A stretch of 22,810 bases of DNA from the IMG/VR virus record IMGVR_UViG_3300010885_037170, positions 1 to 22,810 of that record, one strand, 5' to 3'. The notes below the pieces were generated by a model. It was not told the origin of the DNA. It saw only the letters and a program-made list of their open reading frames with translations, and searched no databases. This document shows, in pieces, positions 15,094 to 20,472 of the stretch. The DNA comes from a virus. Position 1 is the first letter of the stretch. Each line of letters starts with the position of its first letter. A program made the position numbers and the translations under genes.

Positions 15094-15384
15094 AAATTCT
15101 TTTTCAGGCACGGCGAAGAACGCGTTGCTTCCTGCCATTCCAAAATGCTTCTGTGCGTCGGCGTTCGACTTCCAAGCGCCAGAGGATGAACTTGCATCCG
15201 CAGATCCAGCCCAGGCAGAACACGATAAGAAAAAAGAGGATGTATCCGGGCTCGCACATTGTTCGTCCTCCGGGTGCGGTCCTGCATGGATGCCCTGTTC
15301 AATAACGTCTCGCATCCAGCGCCGCTCGCGGGCCGCTTGCTCGCGATATTCCGCGTCGTGTGTGTCGTCGCGATCCTCGCTCAT
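15079..15384 (-). CDS. Hypothetical protein, 3' half overlapped by another gene
   Basis: 101 residues starting MSEDRDDTHDAEYREQAARE, coupled to the upstream gene by ATGA. The N-terminal 42 residues look like a real charged helical protein (RERRWMRDVIEQGIHAG). The second half is a Ser/Ala/Cys-rich sequence of odd composition, which is explained if the same DNA is used in another frame by the small membrane protein at 15104-15259. The stop falls inside the GC hairpin. The N-terminal part is probably genuine; whether the C-terminal part matters is doubtful. Confidence 0.55.
   Translation of the reverse strand: MSEDRDDTHDAEYREQAARERRWMRDVIEQGIHAGPHPEDEQCASPDTSSFFLSCSAWAGSADASSSSGAWKSNADAQKHFGMAGSNAFFAVPEKEFPPPR
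15104..15259 (-). CDS. 51-residue single-span membrane protein, nested out of frame
   Basis: Translated by eye: MCEPGYILFFLIVFCLGW begins a hydrophobic span of about 20 residues (with Cys-rich ICGC), followed by a basic helical tail, LEVERRRTEAFWNGRKQR, ending VLRRA. The ATG at 15257-15259 has an RBS (GGAGGA, 7 bases upstream). The positive-inside rule puts the tail in the cytoplasm. It lies wholly within the 15079-15384 frame but in a different reading frame. The combination of RBS, hydrophobic span and basic tail argues strongly for translation. The function is unknown; tiny early membrane proteins may affect host membrane or superinfection. Confidence 0.65.
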   Translation of the reverse strand: MCEPGYILFFLIVFCLGWICGCKFILWRLEVERRRTEAFWNGRKQRVLRRA

Positions 15385-15620
15385 TTTCCGTCCTCCATTG
15401 CCTTGATCCGTGCCCGCTTGAGCCGCCGACTCATGACGCTTGTGAAAGTGTTCCCGTCCGGGTGGACGTTCGCCTTTTGTTCCAAGAGAAATTTGTGGAT
15501 CGCGCGGAACTTGTATCCCTTCGACCTCATGATCTCCACGCACCCCAACACCGTGTCCGTGGGATACCTTCCAGCCGGTGGAAGCGCCTTTGCCTTTTCG
15601 ATCAGGTCAGCGGCACTCAT
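15381..15620 (-). CDS. Small basic hypothetical protein
   Basis: 79 residues: an N-terminal helix (SAADLIEKAKALP), then YPTDTVLGCVEIMRSKGYKF and RAIHKFLLEQKANVHPDGNT, ending in a basic stretch (MSRRLKRARIKAMEDGK). The middle resembles a recognition-helix-type unit (KGYKFRAIHKFL..) seen in small DNA-binding proteins, but I cannot name a family. ATGA overlaps at both ends place it in a run of tightly coupled small genes. Confidence 0.65.
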   Translation of the reverse strand: MSAADLIEKAKALPPAGRYPTDTVLGCVEIMRSKGYKFRAIHKFLLEQKANVHPDGNTFTSVMSRRLKRARIKAMEDGK

Positions 15621-15736
15621 TTGGTGGAAATTAAAACTCCGGTTTTCCGCCTCGCCACCTGATCATCTTTCGGAGTCAGGCATTGCCTCGCGTAGCGAAC
15701 CTCTGCATTGAAACGATTCGTGAATGATGGGCTCAT
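15617..15736 (-). CDS. 39-residue coupled micro-ORF
   Basis: Begins MSPSFTNRFNAEVRYARQ and continues with a basic stretch including VARRKTGVLIST before the stop. It exactly fills the gap between the ribbon-helix-helix gene and the next gene, with ATGA overlaps at both ends (15733-15736 and 15617-15620). A chance ORF would rarely fit both junctions this way, so it is probably translated, either as a product or to carry ribosomes through. No family is recognised. Confidence 0.65.
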   Translation of the reverse strand: MSPSFTNRFNAEVRYARQCLTPKDDQVARRKTGVLISTK

Positions 15737-15924
15737 TTCCGTGGGGATTTTTTCGTTGATTTTGGTCCGGTGGTTATACACCCATCACCAAAAAAAAGGC
15801 GGCGAACATAGGAGGACAAAGAACGTCCTTCACTTTTCGCCGCGTCTTTCAATTTCTGCAATTCATCGGACTCAAGGTAAAGCCCGACCGATACGAGTTT
15901 ATTTGTCTTTGTAGATGCGCTCAT
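15733..15924 (-). CDS. Ribbon-helix-helix DNA-binding protein 1
   Basis: 63 residues. KLVSVGLYLESDELQKLKDA then GRSLSSYVRRLFFG is the beta-strand, helix, helix pattern of the Arc/CopG/MetJ (RHH) fold, in which dimers insert a paired strand in the major groove. The C-terminal tail is basic (KSTKKSPRK). A good RBS (AAAGGAAAG) precedes the ATG at 15924. It overlaps the second RHH gene by 26 bases, suggesting joint expression, possibly as a heteromer or antagonistic pair. The gene itself carries one copy of the GGTGGTTATACACC element. Confidence 0.8.
   Translation of the reverse strand: MSASTKTNKLVSVGLYLESDELQKLKDAAKSEGRSLSSYVRRLFFGDGCITTGPKSTKKSPRK
15769..15782 (+). repeat. GGTGGTTATACACC element, internal copy
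   Basis: Inverted copy of the 14-mer found upstream of RHH gene 2 (16071-16084), inside RHH gene 1. Both carry GGTG/CACC half-sites. It is a possible secondary operator; a chance match of this length in the window is not negligible. Confidence 0.35.
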
Positions 15925-16054
15925 GAATTCTTTCCTTTAAAACTTCCGACATGGTTTTTCCAGACAAACGGGCAAGCTCCTTCAAAACGGCTTTCTCTTC
16001 CGAAGTCAACCAGACTGCCACTTGTTTCTTTCCAGCTTTGCGTTTGCTCGGCAT
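15899..16054 (-). CDS. Ribbon-helix-helix DNA-binding protein 2
   Basis: 51 residues from the ATG at 16054 (MPSKRKAGKKQVAVWLTSEE). A TTG further upstream would extend it, but that stretch overlaps inverted repeats and has no RBS. KQVAVWLTSEEKAVLKELARL followed by SGKTMSEVLKERIHERIYK is a canonical RHH unit. It is the first gene of the small-gene run. Upstream is a perfect inverted repeat that may be its operator, so autoregulation is likely, as for many RHH repressors. It could be a lysogeny regulator, though no target is shown. Confidence 0.8.
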   Translation of the reverse strand: MPSKRKAGKKQVAVWLTSEEKAVLKELARLSGKTMSEVLKERIHERIYKDK

Positions 16055-16127
16055 GCCTGCAAAGATTGCAGGTGTATAACCACCCGTCAACAAAAAAGTT
16101 TAAAATATTTTTCCAGACATCAAAATG
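16055..16127 (-). promoter_or_regulatory. Control region of the RHH gene pair
   Basis: A 73-base gap, AT-rich at its upstream end. Next to the start codon lies a perfect inverted repeat CCTGCAA-AGA-TTGCAGG (16056-16072), which also forms a hairpin that would hide the only RBS-like sequence. It abuts the GGTGTATAACCACC element (16071-16084). TTGACG (about 16084-16089) could be a -35 box. The layout is that of an operator-promoter for an autoregulated RHH protein; the binding itself is inferred. Confidence 0.45.
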
Positions 16128-16580
16128 CTACCTATATGCAGTTGAAGACCTGCATTCCGTGTTCTTGTCTTTCCGAACACTCAGCACCATGTAAGTCGCT
16201 AGATTTATATCCGAACTCGATGGAAGATTATAAATCATTTTTTTAACTGATTTTTTTGCAAGATAAGATGATTCAGAAATATGAACTGTTTTTGCTTCAT
16301 CCATTTTTCTCAACAGTTCGATGTTTTTACCAACCGCAACTTTTGCAATCACTTCGGGAGAAGTGTTGCCATCATCAATTTCAATAATCGTCTTCAAAAG
16401 CGCATCAAAATATTCATCTGATGCAAGTTTTGACGCTTTTTTTTGTTTCTCTGTCGGATCTTTGATTGCTGGAGGCGTGTAAACTGGTTCAGAAACTGGA
16501 AGATAATTATATTTTTTTGGATTCGTTTCACACCCCGACAGCGCAAGCGCGATTGCCACAACTGCCAGAGAGATTTTCAT
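16128..16580 (-). CDS. Lipoprotein encoded in the lysogeny region
   Basis: 150 residues from the ATG at 16580 (RBS GAGGAA close upstream). The signal peptide MKISLAVVAIALALSGC has a lipobox LSGC with Cys17 as the lipidation site; +2 is Glu, which does not force inner-membrane retention. The mature part has a proline-containing linker (SEPVYTPPAIKDPTEKQKK) and a mostly helical, charged body. It is coupled to the basic protein gene by ATGA. The region is visibly more AT-rich than the replication genes, suggesting separate acquisition. A prophage lipoprotein away from the lysis genes could serve superinfection exclusion; no family is recognised. Confidence 0.75.
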   Translation of the reverse strand: MKISLAVVAIALALSGCETNPKKYNYLPVSEPVYTPPAIKDPTEKQKKASKLASDEYFDALLKTIIEIDDGNTSPEVIAKVAVGKNIELLRKMDEAKTVHISESSYLAKKSVKKMIYNLPSSSDINLATYMVLSVRKDKNTECRSSTAYR

Positions 16581-16786
16581 TTCCTCTTCACCTTCTTTTT
16601 CGCCGCCCGCTGTAGTCGTTTCTTTTTGGCCTGGGCAGCGAGCCACTTGGGATCATTGGCCTTCTCAGCATACCAAGCCGCCTTTCTCGCGGACTCGGCA
16701 GTTCTGAACTTCCGATCAGTCCGATAAATTTCCACATACCTTTGGGCATGGGATTTTTTCCAATCGGCAACATCCGCATAAGGCAT
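16577..16786 (-). CDS. Small highly basic protein
   Basis: 69 residues from the ATG at 16786; a TTG at 16822 is an alternative. Sequence runs WKKSHAQRYVEIYRTDRKFR, then AARKA-type Ala/Arg/Lys helices, ending in AKKKRLQRAAKKKVKRK. The composition (over one third Lys/Arg) suggests nucleic-acid binding. Its stop overlaps the lipoprotein start (ATGA). It is the gene nearest the attachment site on this side. No domain is recognised and no nuclease motif (HNH, GIY-YIG) is present. Confidence 0.6.
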   Translation of the reverse strand: MPYADVADWKKSHAQRYVEIYRTDRKFRTAESARKAAWYAEKANDPKWLAAQAKKKRLQRAAKKKVKRK

Positions 16787-16873
16787 ATAATCAAGACAAC
16801 CATTTAAGAAAAATGGAATCAAGTTGAATCAACTCGACGGAATGCCGTAAATCCATGCCGTAACTGACAAATG

Positions 16874-16903
16874 AAAAACCCTTTATACCTGATGGATAAA
16901 GGG
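16874..16903 (-). terminator. Rho-independent terminator beside the tRNA fragment
   Basis: A perfect 8-bp stem (CCCTTTAT at 16879-16886 with ATAAAGGG at 16896-16903, 9-base loop) followed on the minus strand by five U residues and more pyrimidines. It sits just downstream of the tRNA-Gly 3' end, as a tRNA terminator would, and would also stop leftward transcripts leaving the lysis and integrase region. Confidence 0.7.
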
Positions 16904-16904
16904 G

Positions 16905-16933
16905 GGAGCGGGTGACGAGACTCGAACTCGCGA
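16905..16933 (-). tRNA. 3' end of a tRNA-Gly gene (att core, not a whole tRNA)
   Basis: On the minus strand TCGCGAGTTCGAGTCTCG followed by TCACCCGCTCC contains the T-arm with TTCGAGT loop, the acceptor 3' strand CACCCGC and discriminator T, as in bacterial tRNA-Gly (GCGGG... acceptor, U73). Upstream, the anticodon region does not complete a cloverleaf. About 29 bases of tRNA identity is the usual extent of an att core. The phage would restore the host tRNA on integration. Confidence 0.75.
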
Positions 16934-17031
16934 TTTCACCAAGGCAACCTTTTTTTGTGGTTTGCTATGGTAAACGATTCCTTTGATTCGCTTGCAATTC
17001 TATTGAAACGCCGTAAAAATATGCCGTAAGT

Positions 17032-18207
17032 ATGGCATCGGTTCGCAAATCAAAATTGTCCCCGTTCTGGCTGGCAGACATGCGGGTTTGGAAATCGGTT
17101 CCCGGTCATCCACGGGGAGGATATTCTTGCAAGACGACAAAATCCACCAAGATCCCGACCACGGAAAAGCGGGAAGTTGCCGAACGTGCCGCGGATGAAA
17201 TGGAGCGGATCGGCAACGAGCGCCCCACCGGGCCGGTTGACCGCGGCACGTTCGAGCGCCGTGTTGATTCGCTCATGCGAGCGGCAGGCGTTGACGTTCC
17301 CAAGAAGCAAACGACATGGCGGGAATTTTCTGAAAAGTTCTTGGATGAATCAGACGCGGGCGAATCATCATTGATGAAGTATCGCGGGGAGGTGGGACAA
17401 TTCACCGCGTTCCTTGGGGCCCGGGCTGGCCTGGACCTGCGCGACGTCACCCATGAAGACATTGCACGGTTTTACAAAGGCATCCAGAAAAGCGGGCGAT
17501 CAGTAAACACGGCCCGAAATACGACAAAGACCGTGCGGGCAGTCTTGCACCGCGCGAGCCTGTTGGGATTCATCGACACCAACCCGGCCGCATTGGTTCG
17601 CTTGAAGTCAACAGGGGCGAATTCATCCCGGGCGCCATTCACACGGGATGAGATCGCGGCAATCCTTGCCAATGTGGAGGGGGAAAAACGAATTGCCGTT
17701 CTATTTGGCCTGACCTACGGCCTTCGGGCAGGGGATGCCACTCGCAGGAGATTCGAGGAAATTTCCATTCAAGATGGCATCCCGGTTATTTCGTTCGTTC
17801 CTGAGAAAAAGTCTCGAGCCGGAAAAATAATCACCCTTCCATTGGTGGGAGAGCTTGCCAAGTTGAAAGGGAAGTCCGGATTTATTACGAAATCGCTTGC
17901 CCATAACCAACACCCGGGAAGATTTTTCAACGCGGTCATGAAAGCGGCCGGCATTGACCGGAAGACTCAGAAAGCTACGGGAGAGGGGAGGGCAACCAAC
18001 GCGAAGACGTTCCATTCACTACGCCATACGATTTCCTCTTGGCTCATGGACTCGGGAGCGGATCAACGAATGCGCCAGCTGGTCTGCGATCATGACGACC
18101 CGAAGATGAATGCCAGGTATACCCATGGGAACATTGTCGCCATGTCCAAGGCGATCACCGCAGCGATCAATCCAGCCAGTTCCGAACGGAAAAAATCTGA
18201 CGGATGA
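17032..18207 (+). CDS. int: Tyrosine recombinase integrase
   Basis: 391 residues, the only plus-strand gene. It catalyses integration at, and with an excisionase excision from, the host tRNA-Gly site. Layout: N-terminal arm-binding domain (about 1-65, MASVRKSKLSPFWLADMRVW), core-binding SAM-like domain (about 95-185) and C-terminal catalytic domain. Catalytic residues by position: Arg232 in YGLRAGDA, probable Lys265, His328 and Arg331 in FHSLRHT, His354 in CDHDDPKM and nucleophile Tyr363 in ARYTH. The start codon lies two bases after the last arm-type repeat with no Shine-Dalgarno, so expression is probably weak, leaderless or blocked by bound Int. The last 41 bases overlap the endolysin gene on the other strand. 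Confidence 0.95.
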   Translation: MASVRKSKLSPFWLADMRVWKSVPGHPRGGYSCKTTKSTKIPTTEKREVAERAADEMERIGNERPTGPVDRGTFERRVDSLMRAAGVDVPKKQTTWREFSEKFLDESDAGESSLMKYRGEVGQFTAFLGARAGLDLRDVTHEDIARFYKGIQKSGRSVNTARNTTKTVRAVLHRASLLGFIDTNPAALVRLKSTGANSSRAPFTRDEIAAILANVEGEKRIAVLFGLTYGLRAGDATRRRFEEISIQDGIPVISFVPEKKSRAGKIITLPLVGELAKLKGKSGFITKSLAHNQHPGRFFNAVMKAAGIDRKTQKATGEGRATNAKTFHSLRHTISSWLMDSGADQRMRQLVCDHDDPKMNARYTHGNIVAMSKAITAAINPASSERKKSDG

Positions 18208-18730
18208 GCCGCCGCTTGCGCCACACTCCATCCCCATTGCGATCCGCAGCAGATCCGGGCACGGCATCAGGGGAAGTGTTCGCTTCGATCGTCAACACGA
18301 CATCTTTCCCCCACCGTTCGACAAGTCCGGTGTGGGCTACTCGCCCTTTGCTTGGAAAGTAGATTCCCCAGGGGTCACCGGGCAGCGGAGTTCTTCCACC
18401 GTTTGCCCGTGTCCATGTCGGATTCTGCACCCATACGGCAGCAAGGGCCGAACGCGGGCCAACTCCGCGCAACTGTGCCGCATCATACACCCATCGGTTA
18501 AAGGCTGCACAATACGGGGAGCCGGTTCCGTCGAGTCCGACAGAGGCAAGGATTCTGTCAATGGCTGGTCCGTCATTGTGTCCGGTTGCTTCAGTGGTTC
18601 CGACAAGCCCCGAGGCGGAAGCGAGAATTCGATTTCGCGCTCCCTCGCGCGTCTCCTCAACTCCCACGATATATTGACCGTGGCAAAGAACCGGAGCAAA
18701 CAGGAGGGTAAGTAGAAGCGCACGAATCAC
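18167..18730 (-). CDS. Secreted Cys/His endolysin (CHAP/NlpC-like)
   Basis: 187 residues from a GTG at 18730, which overlaps the preceding stop (GTGA). An N-terminal signal peptide (MIRALLLTLLFAPVLCHGQ) implies Sec export, after which cleavage of peptidoglycan lyses the cell. Catalytic motifs are SPYCAAFNRW (Cys74) and GRVAHTGLVERW (His133), with TIEANTS (Glu149 or Asn151) as third residue. This is the CHAP/NlpC-P60 amidase pattern, and it ends in an RNGDGVWRKRR surface typical of such phage enzymes. Export by a signal peptide means the holin-like neighbours may set timing or trigger by depolarisation. Its 3' end overlaps the integrase gene by 41 bases. Confidence 0.8.
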   Translation of the reverse strand: MIRALLLTLLFAPVLCHGQYIVGVEETREGARNRILASASGLVGTTEATGHNDGPAIDRILASVGLDGTGSPYCAAFNRWVYDAAQLRGVGPRSALAAVWVQNPTWTRANGGRTPLPGDPWGIYFPSKGRVAHTGLVERWGKDVVLTIEANTSPDAVPGSAADRNGDGVWRKRRLIRQIFSVRNWLD

Positions 18731-19104
18731 GAGACTGGCACCAATTTGAGGCAGACGATAAAAAGGATGACGCACAGGACAAATGCGGTCTGTGTGGCAA
18801 GCCAACGCTGGCCTTCCGTGAGATGTTCAAACCATCCCTTGAGGTTCCCCCATTCGTCCGGTTCGTTCGCGCTCGCTTGGTCGAGAGAATGGAAAAGCAC
18901 TTGGAACAGCACCCACCCAATGAATCCGGCCCAGAACGCCAAGAATGTTGCCAGCCCGACCCATTGCAGATACCCGGCATCGAACACCCCCGCAGTCGGA
19001 TCGTAAGCCCGGATGATGGGAGGAAGCGCGAGGTAGATCACGAGGGCCACAACGCCGGAGATCATGCCACGCCAGGAAGAAAAGATTCGTCTGAGAGTTT
19101 TCAT
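18727..19104 (-). CDS. Three-span membrane protein, candidate holin
   Basis: 125 residues from the ATG at 19104, 5 bases after the previous stop. Three hydrophobic spans at about 13-31, 46-72 and 104-122 separated by short loops, with a charged loop (DQASANEPDEWGNLKGWFEH). The N-terminus is basic (MKTLRRIFSSWRG). Size, topology and place directly before the endolysin gene (GTGA overlap) fit a class I holin, but no holin family motif is visible. It could equally be another envelope protein of the cassette. Confidence 0.65.
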   Translation of the reverse strand: MKTLRRIFSSWRGMISGVVALVIYLALPPIIRAYDPTAGVFDAGYLQWVGLATFLAFWAGFIGWVLFQVLFHSLDQASANEPDEWGNLKGWFEHLTEGQRWLATQTAFVLCVILFIVCLKLVPVS

Positions 19105-19111
19105 TGGATTT

Positions 19112-19684
19112 TTAAAAAAATACTTGGATGAATATAAATGTAGTGCACGCCACAACGCCCGGAGCGCAGATTGCTACCGCGGCGCCGGGGATGGAATTGA
19201 GGGCAAGCCCGCCGAACCGCAAAATCAAGAGTCCGACGATTGCCCCGGCAAGGAGTCCGCAGAGCCCTGCCGCGTAAAATTTCAGCTTGTGGTATTTCGC
19301 AAGCGTTGCAGCGTGAGCTTTGACTTCTTTGGCAACCCGGAGTTCCGCCGCGTCCCGCTCGGCCCCGACCTTCTGCACCGCCTGATTTGCGAGATCCAGC
19401 GATGACTTCAATTCAATCGCATCCTGTGCCATTTTCGAGTTGGCGCCGGCCAAGGCATTCGCCAGATCCTGAGTGCGGGCAAGTTTTCCCATTTGTTCAG
19501 CAACGGTCGATTGCGATTCTGCCAGCTTTGCCCGTAGGTCAGCCGTTGCCTTTGTGAGCCCTGTTACAAGGGTTCGTTCGTCAGCAGACAGCGCAGCGTG
19601 AGCGGGCTTGCATGTCGAGATGATGAGCAACACCACAAAAGCGATGAAGAGAAACAGTGGTAATCGAGCGTCAGTAGTTTTCAT
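19112..19684 (-). CDS. Signal-anchored coiled-coil protein with C-terminal membrane hairpin
   Basis: 190 residues. Signal or anchor segment at 9-25 (LFLFIAFVVLLIIS) followed by PAHA, a possible cleavage site; a long coiled coil at about 35-130 (LTKATADLRAKLAESQ, AERDAAELRVAKEVKAH); then two hydrophobic spans at about 136-156 and 167-189. It forms an ATGA-coupled pair with the lipoprotein gene. A periplasmic coiled coil next to a small lipoprotein suggests a spanin-like function in fusing the outer membrane, but the C-terminal hairpin is not typical of Rz. Alternatives are a tail-to-lysis membrane protein or an anti-holin. Confidence 0.6.
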   Translation of the reverse strand: MKTTDARLPLFLFIAFVVLLIISTCKPAHAALSADERTLVTGLTKATADLRAKLAESQSTVAEQMGKLARTQDLANALAGANSKMAQDAIELKSSLDLANQAVQKVGAERDAAELRVAKEVKAHAATLAKYHKLKFYAAGLCGLLAGAIVGLLILRFGGLALNSIPGAAVAICAPGVVACTTFIFIQVFF

Positions 19685-19947
19685 TTTTGGAGTAGCTTGG
19701 TTGTTTTGTAATCCATTCGGTCGAGAATTTCGGACTGTTCACCATTGATGCGCGACAAGACCTCGTTGCTGGCCCGGAGTTCCCCGAGCGCCGCTTTCAC
19801 CTGTTTACTGTCTTGCGCGGCCTGCTGTGCAGCCGTGGAGAGATTGCCAGCCTTTCCAATCGCTCCCGAGAGTTCAGGCGTTGACGTGTGCGTCGGATGC
19901 TGGCAACCAGCTAGAGCAAGAATTGAAATAAGTAGGAGTTTTTTCAT
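19681..19947 (-). CDS. Small lipoprotein, candidate outer-membrane spanin partner
   Basis: 88 residues. MKKLLLISILALAGC gives a clear signal peptide with lipobox LAGC (Cys15). The mature part is short, Thr/Ser/Pro at first (PTHTSTPELSG), then a helical coiled-coil stretch (TAAQQAAQDSKQVKAALGEL, then RASNEVLSRINGE). Lipoproteins of this size in lysis cassettes are often o-spanins (Rz1-like). It is ATGA-coupled to genes on both sides. Spanin identity is inferred from position and topology. Confidence 0.7.
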   Translation of the reverse strand: MKKLLLISILALAGCQHPTHTSTPELSGAIGKAGNLSTAAQQAAQDSKQVKAALGELRASNEVLSRINGEQSEILDRMDYKTTKLLQK

Positions 19948-20471
19948 TGTTCACTGTGCTGGCAGAGTTTCGCAACGAGTTCAGAAAGTTTATCCAGCCG
20001 AGCATCAAAGGCTTCCTGCCGTCCAAAGGAATAGGCCGACCCAACCGATGCACGCTCAACAATAACGTGTGTTTGCTGAACCTGATCAGACAACGAATCA
20101 AACCGTTTTTCCCGCTGTTCCCAAAGTCCCTCATACCTTCCTTGCCATTTTGCAGTTACAAGGTCAGATGTTTGAAGAGACGAGATCGAAGCCGTGTTTG
20201 TAGATTGCTGGTCCCTCAGTGGAATCATCATTAGCGTTGCGTATCCACCAGCCAGCACCAGTAAAAGAGAGGCAAAACTAATCACGGTAGCAAAAGGAAA
20301 ATCTTTCTTCCCCATGCCACGAACAGAAGTTGCCAGGTCTGCAATCGCTTGCTCCATTCGTGAAACCGATATGGCAAGGCCATTGACAATTTTTTCCGTT
20401 TCTAATTGACGGTTAGATATTTCCGTCCTCCACTCAATAACATTGGTTGGATCTACGTGTTGATTTTCCAT
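19944..20471 (-). CDS. Membrane protein with long periplasmic or cytoplasmic coiled coil
   Basis: 175 residues from the ATG at 20471, one base after the sulfotransferase stop (TAATATG). The N-terminal half is helical (VIEWRTEISNRQLETEKIVN). One hydrophobic span lies at about 58-83 (FATVISFASLLLVLAGGYAT). The C-terminal 90 residues are a charged coiled coil (WEQREKRFDSLSDQVQQT) rich in Gln and Ser. Its stop overlaps the lipoprotein start (ATGA). Such single-span coiled-coil proteins occur in phage lysis cassettes as holin or i-spanin candidates. The true role is unknown. Confidence 0.65.
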   Translation of the reverse strand: MENQHVDPTNVIEWRTEISNRQLETEKIVNGLAISVSRMEQAIADLATSVRGMGKKDFPFATVISFASLLLVLAGGYATLMMIPLRDQQSTNTASISSLQTSDLVTAKWQGRYEGLWEQREKRFDSLSDQVQQTHVIVERASVGSAYSFGRQEAFDARLDKLSELVAKLCQHSEQ

Positions 20472-20472
20472 A

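Larger units (their letters stand above)
16842..17029 (+). other. attP: Phage attachment site (attP) with arm-type repeats
   Basis: Two pairs of direct repeats with consensus A(T/C)GCCGTAA lie at 16842-16850 and 16855-16863 and at 17008-17016 and 17021-17029. In each pair the start-to-start spacing is 13 bases. Between them is the 3' end of a tRNA-Gly gene. This matches the classical layout of a lambda-type attP: integrase arm-binding sites on each side of a core identical to the host tRNA. It is directly upstream of the integrase gene. Repeats and tRNA identity are seen directly; arm binding is inferred from established integrase biology. Confidence 0.75.

Noticed and set aside
16905-16990. 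A complete tRNA gene
   Set aside because: Only the T-arm and acceptor 3' strand are recognisable; no D-arm or anticodon stem can be formed upstream.
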